Under the pieces are notes generated by a model that saw only the letters and a program-made list of their open reading frames with translations, did not search any database and was not told the origin of the DNA. Positions 22,691 to 31,869 of a stretch of DNA of 64,000 nucleotides are shown one piece after another (positions within the stretch are counted from its first letter, which is position 1; the number at the start of each line of letters is the position of its first letter). Made by a program: the position numbers and the translations under genes. Source of the DNA: Crocodylus rhombifer (Eukaryota > Chordata > Crocodylia > Crocodylidae); assembly GCA_038503035.1 (NCBI GenBank), contig JAVSML010000956.1, positions 1-64,000 on the forward strand. Direction: 5' to 3'.

Positions 22691-25260
22691 AGCCGCAGCA
22701 TGCCCACGGCCCCGCGAGGCAGGGCAGCGCCAGCCGTGCCCGGCACCTGGGCGGGCGCACAGCTCCCCCGCCCCGCACAGCGCAGCCCGGAGGCGGTGCG
22801 GGTGCGGGTGCGGGAGCGGAGGCCGCACCCCGAGCCGGCGGCGGGGGGGCAGGAAGCGCGTCCCGGGCCTGGCTGCCGGCGCCGGGAGGCCAGACGGGGC
22901 CGGACGTCATCGGAGCATCTCCCGGCGTGACGCGGGCGACGGGGGCGAGCTGCTGCCCCGCACCGCCTTGACCCTCCGCCCCCCCGCCCGAGGGGCCGGC
23001 CGCGGCCCCGCACCGCCTTGACCCTCCGCCCGGGGGGCAAGCCGCTCGCGCTGGGCCGGGCCACAGACCCCTGCCGAGCTGGGGGGGCTTCCCGAAGCCC
23101 CCCGCGGCTTCACGGCTGCAGGGCGGGGGTCAAGGCCGCGGGAGGGTCCGGCTGGCGTCAATAAGGCACGCTGCCGCCGCTCCCAGCCGGCCTGCGGCGG
23201 GGCGGGGCACCCGGGCGGGGGTCAGGGGCACGCACTGCCCTGCGAGGCTGAGGACCCCCGTGCCCCCCATTGCCCCCGGGCCTGCCTGCCCCCCCTGCTC
23301 AGCGCCGGGCACAGCGAGGCGGTGCCGAGCCGGCTCGCGGGGAGCAGCCCACGGGCGTGTGTGCCGCGGCCGCCAGACCACAGGCACGCCGGCCGGGCGC
23401 GCGGTGGGGCGGCGCTGGCCCCGGCCCCGGGCAGCCTGAGGACAGAATCCCGTAAAAACCATGAATCAGCTGTTTCTGCCCCAAAAGTAACAGCGCAGGG
23501 GAAAAAAGGAGAGGCCGAGCCTGGAATGGCCTTGCGGGAAGGAGGGGGATCCTGGGAGCCCCACGGCCCGATCCCCGGGGCTGGGGGAGCCTGATCCCCG
23601 CCTCTCTGCCCTTTGGCATGGGCCAAACTCTCTGCGGGTGCAGCGCAAAGGAGCCTGGACCCCTGGCTGGGGGTGGGGGGGGTCTTAGCTCCGGTGCCCC
23701 CTGTACCCCCACAAGGACGGCCGGCCCTGACCAAGGGGTCTCCGTGTAACCCTGCATTTGCCAATGGCGCGGGGGGATGTGCCCGGGGCAAGGGGTCGGC
23801 TCGTGTGCCCGCCCTTGGGTAGGCCGGTGACACCGGCTCCCCGGCTCTCACACCACCCCGGGGCTCAGGGCCCCCGGGTTTTAGGCCCGGCTCTGCAGCT
23901 TGCCCGGGACAGGTCTCTGCGTGCCTCGGTTTCCCTTTCGCCGGTGGAAGCCGCGGCGCCCCGGACTGCGCGTGTGGCGGGAGGAGCAGCGGAGGCGTGC
24001 GCGGCAGAGGAGTCCTGCCCAGGCAGGCACGGCGGCCCGAGGCACGGAAGTGAGCAGGACCCGTGCTTTGATCCGCTGACCGCTCTCCTCCGCCGGCCCC
24101 GCGCCGGGAGCTGCGCGCCACGCCGCGGGGCGCAACCCCGGGGTCAGACGCGGGTGGGGGCCGGGCGCCGCCGGCGCCCCCCGCCCGCAGCCCGGCCCCC
24201 GGCGCCGGCGGAGATGCCCCTCTTCCTGCCCGCTCGCACCGGGGCTGCTCCGGAGACGCGGACGGGGGAAGCCCTGTCTGGTCTGGCGGCGTCTCCCCCC
24301 GCCGGGCCGCGGTTCAGCTGAGGACACGCAGCGCCGGGCTGGGGGCGGGGAAGCTGTCGCGGCTGAGCTGCAGCCCAGCGCCGAGCGCCGCGCTCTGGAG
24401 CGACCCCACGAGCCGCTCAGCTCGGGCTCGGGGCTGCAGCTGCTTCTGGCCCCGCGTGCCGAGACCAGGGGTGGGGGCCCCCGCGGCCCGCACCCCCTCG
24501 AGCACGGGCGTGGATGATAAGGGGCCGGACGGGGCGCCGCGGGGTCACATCCAGCCCCGTCTCCAACACGGCGCAGTCGCCCCGCCCCCGCCCCCGGGAT
24601 GCAGGGGGGCCTGCTGCCGCCGGGGGTCACGGGCGCTGCAGGGGAAAGCAGCCCCCGCTTTGTGCACCAGTCTGAGCAGGGGGGTCCCTTCCTGCCCCGG
24701 CACCACGGCCCGCGCACAGCGGGGGCAGGGGCACCCCCCGGGGCCGGCCCAGACGCGAGCCCGGGCCCGGTCCGGCCGAGACAGGACGCGCGCGGCTTCC
24801 CAGCAAGGGGAAGCGGAGCCCCGGCCCGGGCTGCCTGTCACGGCCCTCGGACGCCGGCCGCGTGGCTCGGGTGTGGGCCCCGTGCAGCTCCGGCGCGCGG
24901 GCGGGGGGGGGGCACTTGCCGTGCTCCGGGGGGTGGCGTGTGGCCGCCAAGCCGAGCACGCCGGGCGCGCCGCGATCCCGGCGGGGGCAAGGGGGGAGCT
25001 GGGGTTTGGGAGGCGGGGGTGGACGTGGCGCCTGGGGCCACCCCGCCTCTGCAGAGCACCCTCCTGGCTGGGCCCAGCTGTGCTTCCTGCTCGGGAAATG
25101 CAACCTTAACCCGCTTTCGGTTTCCCTGAGCAAGGCCTTGCCTGCCTCCGGGGACCGGACCTGGCCTCCACCCCCGGACCGTGCAGCGGAGCCCACGAGG
25201 CGTCCGTCCCGGGCACGCCGGCTGGCCCCGGGTGCAGCAAGCTGCCTCCTCACGGGCAGG
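22690..25260. promoter_or_regulatory. Long CpG-rich domain upstream of LEP
   Basis: Two very CpG-dense blocks (about 22690-23430 and 23900-25260) are separated by a somewhat less dense piece. A CRE-like GGACGTCATCGG occurs at about 22902-22913. A partial reverse R1 copy lies at about 24530-24720. No exon can be supported. The domain may contain promoters of non-coding transcripts, or simply reflect the local GC-rich isochore. Confidence 0.35.
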
Positions 25261-25609
25261 AGGACCGGGACCAGAGGGTGGGGGCCCAGGGCCGAGGAGG
25301 AGGTAGACAGTCCTGCGGGCGCCGCAGAGATAGGAGAGGCCGGTTGGCTCCAGGTGCGAGTGTCCGTGTGCGCTGCGGGGGTCCCGCGTGCACGGAAGAA
25401 GTAGGGCTGGGAGGGACCTCCGGACACGCGTGCATGTGTTCGGCCGCGTGTGCCGCAGTGCCCGTGTACGCTGGGGCGGCGTCGGGAGAGACTGCACACG
25501 GGGGATCAGCCCATGGAGCTATTTAAGCACATATGTCATTGCACACACATATGTACGCGCAGGTACGCACGTGTGCCTTTGCGTCTCTCCTCTCTAGATA
25601 CGGGCGTGC

Positions 25610-26232
25610 TCGGTGTTGACCTCGGTGAGTGTGCGTGTGTGTGCACGCTGTTTCTGCGTCCATTCACAGGCTTTTTTTACTCGGTTTGGTTTTGTGCCTG
25701 TGTCTATATGTCAGTGTGTGCACATGTGTCAACTCTGTTCCTGTGTGGATATGCAGTGTGCATGCGTGTGTGTGTGGGGGGGGGGGTTGTGTGTGTGTGT
25801 TTCTGCATGTCTGTAAACTGTATTTATGTATGCGTATGGACTGTAGATGAGTGTGTGTGTGTGTATGTGTGTGTTTGTGAACTATATTCCTCTGTGTGTA
25901 AGCCATATTCCTCTGTGTGTATGGATCGTGTGTACTATATTCCTCTGTGTGTGCATATAGACCCTGTGTGTGTGTCTGTACTATATTTGTGTGTATATAG
26001 ACGCTGTGTGTGTGTGTGTGTGAACTATATTCCTCTGTGTGTAAACTGTATTCCTGTGTGTGTATGGACTCTGTGTGTGTGTGTGTGCGCGCGCTGTATT
26101 CCTTGGTGTGTGTGTTTGAACTATATTCATGTGCGTATGGACTCTGTGTGTGTGTCTGTGTATGAATTACATTCCTCTGGGTGTATGGACTGTGTGTGCA
26201 CACGGACTCATGTGCGTGCGTGCGTGTGTGCT
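25610..26232 (+). repeat. GT-rich tandem array abutting the LEP promoter
   Basis: About 620 bp of TGTG-rich sequence in which a short module recurs: ACTATATTCCTCTGTGTGT, with variants CTGTATTCC and CATATTCC. It is both a microsatellite and a loose minisatellite of roughly 40-60 bp period. It ends about 50 bp before the LEP TATA box. The single long open frame across it is a low-complexity artefact. Confidence 0.85.
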
Positions 26233-26290
26233 GCGGGCGGGGGAGCGATGAGTAACCCTTGTGCAACGCTGCTGCCGCTCCATATAAAGG
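26233..26290 (+). promoter_or_regulatory. LEP: LEP core promoter (GC box, C/EBP-like site, TATA box)
   Basis: A GC box GGGCGGGGG (26235-26243), a C/EBP-type site TTGTGCAAC (26259-26267) and TATAAA (26283-26288) occur in this order within 54 bp. Mammalian LEP promoters have the same order and similar spacing, with a functional C/EBP site just upstream of the TATA box. Downstream, GGGCATGGAGCC (26299-26310) matches the sequence around the human LEP start site. The placement is seen in the sequence. Function in this species is inferred by homology. Confidence 0.8.
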
Positions 26291-26310
26291 GCCGGGCTGG
26301 GCATGGAGCC

Positions 26311-26341
26311 GCTGCAGGACCCGCCCGGGCGCCTGCACCAG
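26311..26341 (+). other. LEP: LEP exon 1 (5' untranslated), approximate start
   Basis: A TATA box 28 bp upstream sets the start near 26311 (plus or minus about 5). The exon ends with CACCAG followed by a strong donor GTAAGG (26342-26347). Human LEP also has a short non-coding exon 1 ending in GTAAGG. The short ATG at 26303 (GGGCATGGAGCC) probably lies at or just upstream of the start site. The intron runs to 28893 (about 2.55 kb, including an assembly gap of unknown true size). Confidence 0.75.
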
Positions 26342-26344
26342 GTA

Positions 26345-26644
26345 AGGGGCTCCCGCGGGCCGGCTGCTGGGGGGGGGGCTGCCTCAGTTTCCCCACCGGG
26401 GCTGGTGCCTCAGGTCTTGGGGGGTGGGGGAGGATGAAGGATTCCCGCCCCCCCCACACACGTAGTGGTGCCCCCTGCCTCAGTTTCCCCACCAGGGGCT
26501 GGTGCCGTGAGATCTCGAGGGGCGGGGGGGGGGGGGGGGGGGGTNNNNNNNNNNNNNNNNNNNNNNNNNNNNNNNNNNNNNNNNNNNNNNNNNNNNNNNN
26601 NNNNNNNNNNNNNNNNNNNNNNNNNNNNNNNNNNNNNNNNNNNN

Positions 26645-26687
<43 letters not shown>

Positions 26688-26790
26688 TTCTCCTCTCCGC
26701 GGTGATGCTCCGTGCCTCAGTTTCCCCAGCTGCCCCATGGGGGCTGGTGCCGTGAGCTGTCCGTGGGGCTTGCAGGCGGGGGGGGGGGGC
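26345..26790 (+). repeat. Minisatellite around an assembly gap in LEP intron 1
   Basis: A module beginning GCCTCAGTTTCCCCA and continuing GGGGCTGGTGCC recurs at about 26382, 26477 and 26712, separated by G runs. The middle G run is interrupted by exactly 100 Ns. Confidence 0.75.
26545..26644. other. Assembly gap (100 N) inside poly-G
   Basis: Exactly 100 Ns, a conventional placeholder length, flanked on the left by about 20 G and on the right by about 42 G. The true length is unknown. Confidence 0.98.
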
Positions 26791-27224
26791 GGTCCCATGT
26801 GATGCCCGGGCCCCTCTGAGCTGCTCCGATGTGGCCGCATCAAGCCCCTTCCCTGTCCCCACGCACCAGCGTGACTCTGCTTGGAGCTGGGGGCATCTAC
26901 ATGGGGCATTGCCTTCCCCCCCCCCATCTCCCCAGTGGCCGGCCTCAATCCAGATCCACCCCCAGGTGTCCACATGCGCCCCCCCGGACACACACGCTCT
27001 GACTCACTCCAGATTGACTCCCCGTGGGGACTGGGTGGCCCCTGGGCCTGCCCTGCTTTGCTGGGGTGGGGCAGGGGTGCTGCTTCCAGGCCCGGCCCTG
27101 GGACCTGGGTGCAGCCGTGGGCCCAGCCCAGGCGGCCACGGGCAGAGCTGGGCACCCCTCTGCCCCAGCCCCAGCCCCAGCCGGGAGTGGGAGCGAAGGA
27201 GGATCCTATCAGCTGAACTGGGGT

Positions 27225-27715
27225 GTGTGCACGTGCGCGTGTATGCAGGAGCATGTGTGCATTTGCATGTGTGTGTGCGCGCATGCGTGGGCCTGTCCCT
27301 GTGCGTATGTATTTGGGTGGGGGCTGCATGCATGTGTGTTCATGTGAGCCTATGTGTATGCATTGGTGTGTGCGCACATGCCTGTGTGCAGGTGCCTGCA
27401 TGTATTTGTGCACAGGCAGATTTGTGCGGATGCGTGTATGTGCACATGTGCCTGTACCTGTGTGTATTTGTGTGTGTACATATCTGTGTGTGCATGTGTA
27501 CATGTGTGTGCATGTATGCCTGTCCCTGTAAGTAGGTATGTGTGCGCATGCATATCTGCATGTGTGTGTGCACATGTGTGCCTATACCTGTGTGCATGTA
27601 TGCGTGGGCATAACTGAGCGCCTGCAGGTGTGTGCCTGTACTTGTATATGCTTGCATATGCTTGCACGAGTGCATAGTTGTGCCCATATGCACGCACATG
27701 TGTGCGGGATTTCAG
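27225..27715 (+). repeat. GT-rich simple repeat in LEP intron 1
   Basis: About 490 bp of TGTGTG, GCATGTG and GTGCG steps, similar in style to the array upstream of the promoter but without the ACTATATTCC module. The Cys/Val/Met reading frames here are artefacts. Confidence 0.8.
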
Positions 27716-27944
27716 CTGTCTCTGCCATGGAGAGAGGGCTAGGGTTAGGGTCCCCAGGGGCCAAGTGCATCCTTTCCCTCCACACCATAGGCAACCTTTG
27801 GCCCCAAGAGCTGGGCATCACCCGGGGCAGGGCTGGAGCCAGGTGGGCAGAGGCTGAGGACCCCACGGACATGCCGGCTGCCTTGCGTCCACTCTGGCCC
27901 AGGCTCACGGGTGGCTTCGGACCCAGCCAGGCTGCACTAGGGGG

Positions 27945-28290
27945 CTAAGGAGGGTCTTGCCCCGCGCTCGGGCTCAGCCCCACGCTGCACTGGGGCAGGA
28001 CGGGATTTCCCCCTGCTCAGACTGGGCGCACTGGGGGGTTCCCCCTCCCTCTGCAGCGGGGGCCCGGCCCGGGCCTGGGCTCTGCAGCGCCTGTGACCCC
28101 CCGGCAGCAGCAGGATGTCGGTGTCTGCGGCCCCCCGTATCCCAGGTGTGTGGGCAATGCCTGGGGCTGTGTCGGGGTGACTGCTGTGTGGCTCCGAGGT
28201 CGGACACGGGTTTGTCTGGGCTGGCTTGGACGGGGCTGGCTGTGACCCCGCAGCTCCCTGCCAGCCCCGCGGCTTTGGGACTTCCAGGGA
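27945..28290 (+). repeat. Interspersed repeat R1 (forward) in LEP intron 1
   Basis: Contains GCTGCACTGGGGCAGGA, GCTCAGACTGG, GGGGCTGTGTCGGGGTGAC and the tail CAGCTCCCTGCCAGCCCC. It ends about 600 bp before the LEP splice acceptor. Confidence 0.75.
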
Positions 28291-28917
28291 GCCAGGAGCT
28301 GGCTGTACAGCCCCGAGCGCATCAGTGGGCTGCACGGGCTTGGCGCGGCTGTCCAGCCGGTATAAACAGCTCTGCCGGGAAAGAGAGGGAGAGGCAGGGC
28401 CACGACACGCACGGGATGGAGCAACGCGTGACATGTGACGCGATGGCAGGGCCCCAAGCGGGGTTAAGCGTGAGCGGTGCCGGGCCAGAGCATCTGTCCG
28501 GGCATGGGGCTGGGAGCCAGGAGATCGGGGCAGCGCTCCCAGCCGCCTCCCTGCAGCCCCGGCACAGGTCCTTCGCTCTGCCCCGCGGGAGCGGGCCGCA
28601 GCCTCCGCGTCCCCGCCGCGGCGAGCCGGTCCGTGCCTGGTGCTGGGCGAGCCGCCCTCCTGCTCCGGTCCCGTCCCGAGCCCTGGGCAGCCCCGTGTCC
28701 TGCCCGGGGCCTGCAGCATGGCCCACGCGTGCCCTCCAGACACAGGCGCCGGGGCAGGAGGCTCTGAGCCGGGCACTGCCGGCGTCGCCCGTCCCGGGAG
28801 GGGAGCAGGGCCCAGGGAGGCGCCGGGAAGGCCGGGCCCCCGGCCCCCGCGGGCCCGGCGCCTCCCTGAGCCCGGTCCCTGCCGCCCCCCCAGGGCCGAG
28901 ACGCTCGCGGGCCGACC

Positions 28918-29061
28918 ATGCGGTGCCCCGGCCTGCCCCTCTGCGGGCTGCTCTGGCTGGGGCTGCCCCTCCTCTCCGGCCGCCCGGTGAAGATCGACAA
29001 GGTCAAGGCGGACGCCAAGCACCTCACGCGGACGCTCATCGCGCGCATCCAGGAGCTGCAG
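28918..29061 (+). CDS. LEP: LEP coding exon A (signal peptide and helix A)
   Basis: 48 complete codons. It opens with MRCPGLPLCGLLWLGL, a short hydrophobic signal core, and ends ARIQELQ before the donor GTGCGG. The acceptor CCCCCCCAG lies 24 nt upstream of the ATG. The exon covers the same span as human LEP exon 2. Confidence 0.93.
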
Positions 29062-29510
29062 GTGCGGGCCCGTGCCTCGCGTTGCCCCCCGCCCGGCTCC
29101 CCTCGCCCCCGCCGGCCCTGATTGCCTCCCCCCTGCAGCTGCTGCCCGTCAGCCTGAAGGTCTCGGGCCTCGACTCCCTGCCGGGCGAGCGGCCGCCGGA
29201 GAGCCTGGAGGCCATGGACGCCGCGCTGGCGGCCTTCCAGCGCGTGCTGGCCGCGCTGCCCCTGGACGCCGTGCCCGGCGCGCAGCTGGCCAACGACATG
29301 GAGAACCTGCGCAGCCTGCTGCGCCTGCTGGGCGCGCACCTGGGCTGCGCGCCCGCCGCCGCCGCCGCCGCCGCCGCGCCCGCCGCGCTGGGCAACCTCA
29401 CGGACCTGCTGGCCGAGGCGCCCTACTCCGCGGCCGCCGTGGCGCTGGGCCGGCTCCACGGGAGCCTGCACGGCATGGCCAAGCGCCTGGACCAGCTGCG
29501 GCGCTGCTAG
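28918..29510 (+). CDS. LEP: Leptin precursor, two coding exons
   Basis: Leptin is a secreted four-helix cytokine that signals energy stores through LEPR. The coding exons are 28918-29061 and 29139-29510, joined across a 77-bp GT-AG intron, giving 171 aa (human 167). The acceptor at 28892-28893 leaves 24 nt before the ATG, close to mammals. Residues 1-21 form a signal peptide. The mature part starts near RPVKIDKVK (human VPIQKVQ). Recognisable blocks are LKVSGLDSLPG (human KVTGLDFIPG), NDMENLRSLL (human NDLENLRDLL) and VALGRLHGSLHGM (human VALSRLQGSLQDM). Both disulphide cysteines are present (C118 and the C-terminal C171). Oddities: an eight-alanine run (A121-A128), an NLT glycosylation sequon (N134), and changes at receptor site III. 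The exons are extremely GC-rich. RBM28 lies downstream on the opposite strand and MIR129-1 upstream, as in human. Confidence 0.96.
29139..29510 (+). CDS. LEP: LEP coding exon B (helices B-D, stop TAG)
   Basis: It follows the acceptor CCCCCCTGCAG. It encodes 123 residues from LLPVSLKVSG to LDQLRRC and stops at 29508-29510. Helix heptads are well preserved. The loop after the first cysteine is replaced by the Ala-rich insert. Confidence 0.94.
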   Translation: MLPVSLKVSGLDSLPGERPPESLEAMDAALAAFQRVLAALPLDAVPGAQLANDMENLRSLLRLLGAHLGCAPAAAAAAAAPAALGNLTDLLAEAPYSAAAVALGRLHGSLHGMAKRLDQLRRC

Positions 29511-30504
29511 CGGGCGCGGCCCGCCCCCCGGCAGCCCCCCAGTATTTATTTTCCCCCCTCGTCTCTGCACGGCCGGGTGCCGCCCCCGTGCCCCGCGGGG
29601 CCGAGGCAGGGCCGGGGGGGGCCCCGTGGCACCCCAGCTTTGTACCCGTCCCCGCTTCCTTGGCCTGCTCCCGGGACACACTCCTGGCTCCGGGGCGGGG
29701 GGCGGCGGGGCCGTGCGGTGCAGGACCCCAGGGCAGGCTGGCTGGTCTGGTCCCGGCGCGATGCTGGTCTGAGCGCCCCCCCCAAGAAAGGGGTCTTCTC
29801 CTTCCCCGATGCCTCCCTCGGCGGCGGCAGCCCAGACCCTGTCACCTGCCCGGCACAGGCCAGTCCTCTGCCCCTACGTGCCCCTTCACTCCCCGGCTCC
29901 GGACCAGACGCCCCCGGTGATGTCGGCCTCTCACCCGGCAGCACTGCAGCCCCCAGGCCCCAGCACCCCGTCCCGGCAGCCCCCTCCCCACGGAGCTACT
30001 TCCACCTTGGCCTGCGTGCTCCGGCTCGTAGCCCCCGTAGCATCGCTGCCGCTCTTTCCCCTTCCCGCGGGCAGCACAGGCACCAAGCAGGGGCATCTCA
30101 TCCTCCAGCCCCCGCCCGCCCCTGGCACTGGGCCCCGTCCCCCGAAAGAGGGTGTGTGCGTGTGTGTGTGTGCGTGTGTGCGTGTGTGCGTGTGGGGGGG
30201 GGGGGCTTTCTGGGACGGTGCGGGGGTTTCCGCCATGCCCGTCCGTGAATGCAGCCGTCTGCTGGCCCAGGGCAGCGGTTCTCCGCCTTCTCGGGCTCCG
30301 GGCGCTCCCCGTTAGACCCGAGGCTGCTTCGTTAGACTCCGGGTCCTGTCTGGAAACGTCACGTTCATTGCGTTTGATCTCTTGGGGGGGGGGGGCGGGG
30401 GGGTTGCGTATTGAAAAATCCTCCCGTTCGGTTTGCAAACAACTCGGCGGGCCGCAGGCAGGGCAGGATGGTCTTCACCCTCCGGGCTGCCAGAGGGAAT
30501 CACA

Positions 30505-30710
30505 GCAGCACAGACAGCGAGGGCTGGGGGGGAGCTCAGGGGTCACATCCAGTCCAGCCCCCCCCTCCAGGCGGGACCAGCCCCACTGCATCACCCCAGC
30601 CAAGGCTTGGTCTACCCGGGTCATCAACACCTCCAAGGGTGGAGACGCCCCCACCTCAGAAACTCGTCCCAGGGCATCTGCTGGGGGTCCCCAGCCCCTC
30701 TCCAGCGACA
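30505..30710 (-). mobile_element. CR1-like 3'-end fragment
   Basis: Reverse-oriented match to the element at 57027-57370: CACATCCAGTCCAGCCCC, then AGCCAAGGCTTGGTCTACCC and ACACCTCCAAGG. Confidence 0.65.
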
Positions 30711-30764
30711 GGCCTCTTCTCCCCAAGCGCCGTGCCGCGGCTGCTGGGCTTCCTGCCCGTGGGT

Positions 30765-31160
30765 GCTGCAGCCCGGGCTGGGGCTGGGGTGGGCTGCGCC
30801 GGTGCTCCTGCTGGCCCCAGCCCCGCGGGGTCTTGCCCCTGCACGGACGCTGCACTGGGGCAGGCAGGGATTTCCACCAGCTCGGACTGGTCGCACTGGG
30901 GGGCTTCCCCCCCCTCTGCGGCGGGGACACAGCCTGGCCTGGGCTCTGCAGCGCCCCTGACCCCCCCCCCCCCCCCCCGCAGCAGCGGGATGTTGCTGGC
31001 CCCGGGGGTGGTACCGGCGGTTGTGTTGGGGGGCCTGTCGTGCGGCTCCGAGGTCGGACATGGGGTTTGGACGGGGCTGACCCTGCCCCAGGCGGGGCTG
31101 GGCCTGGCTGTCGCCCCGCCGCACTCGAGGGCGGGGGGTGGGCTGGATGCGACCTCTGGG
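30765..31160 (+). repeat. Interspersed repeat R1 (forward), near complete
   Basis: Runs from GCAGCCCGGGCTGGGGCTGG to GGCTGGATGCGACC. It contains a 20-C run at about 30959-30978. Confidence 0.7.
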
Positions 31161-31838
31161 ATGGCTGTGGTTCAGTGATTCCCTGCCACCCCCCCACGGC
31201 CTGGCCCGACACCAGCCCCTTGGATCTGCCTGCCCCTCTCCCACGTGTGGGCGGCCGGAGCCCTGGTGCCCTTGCGAGCCGGGGTGTGCCGTCCCAGCCC
31301 CTGCGCAGGGGGCCACGCTCCCGAGTGCCCACGCTGCGGCTGCCCGAATCAGTGCCCTGCCACGCAGCTCTCCCGGGGGTCCCCAGGCCAGGGCGAGCCC
31401 CCGATCATCCCCCCGTGTGGTGAGCAGAGCCCCCTGGCCCCCGGAGCCAAGCAAGGGCGGGGGGGCTGTGTCTGCCCCTCTCCTGGATGCAGCTACTGAT
31501 CTCCGCGGCCCCGGCCCTCCGGTCCCCGCCGTCTCCCCGGCCCGGCGCGGGCAGGGCCTTGCACGGCTGCTCCCGTCGCCGGGCCCCGCTGGCGAGGGAC
31601 CCCAGGCGACACAGGCAGCTCTCCCCGCGGCACCCACGGAGCCCGGTGCCCGCCCGAGCCCGGGGCCAGGGTGGGTACAGGGGCGGCCCTGTCCGCGTCC
31701 ACCAGCCGAGGCCACGGGGCTGCCCTGCAGCCGGGGCCGGAGTTCAGCCTCCTCCGTGCCCCCTTGCAGCCCAGCTGCGACGTGGCCCACGGGCACCACG
31801 GCCACGTTTCCTACACCCCTTGTGTGCCCTCCAGAATC

Positions 31839-31844
31839 AATAAA
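31839..31844 (+). promoter_or_regulatory. LEP: Poly(A) signal AATAAA (probable LEP 3' end)
   Basis: AATAAA in the context AGAATCAATAAAGTGCCTTG, followed by a GTTGTGGCTCTGG downstream element. It is the first canonical signal I noted after the LEP stop codon. Confidence 0.55.
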
Positions 31845-31869
31845 GTGCCTTGTGACCCCCCCGTTGTGG

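Larger units (their letters stand above)
29511..31860 (+). other. LEP: Probable LEP 3' untranslated region
   Basis: 2.3 kb with no further coding sequence, ending at the AATAAA near 31839. Mammalian LEP also has a 3' UTR of 2-3 kb. It contains a GT microsatellite (30150-30200), a CR1-like 3' end (30505-30710, reverse) and a forward R1 copy (30765-31160). The extent is inferred from the first good poly(A) signal. Confidence 0.5.

Noticed and set aside
25450..26802. 450-codon frame rich in Cys and Val
   Set aside because: It is a translation of a GT microsatellite and runs through the N gap.
1..28000. LRRC4 coding sequence
   Set aside because: It was expected from synteny, but no leucine-rich-repeat or immunoglobulin-domain reading frame is present; it probably lies left of the window.
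27957..29121. Continuous long frame reading through the LEP intron
   Set aside because: Splice sites at 29062 and 29138 and the homology to leptin show two exons; the read-through is accidental.
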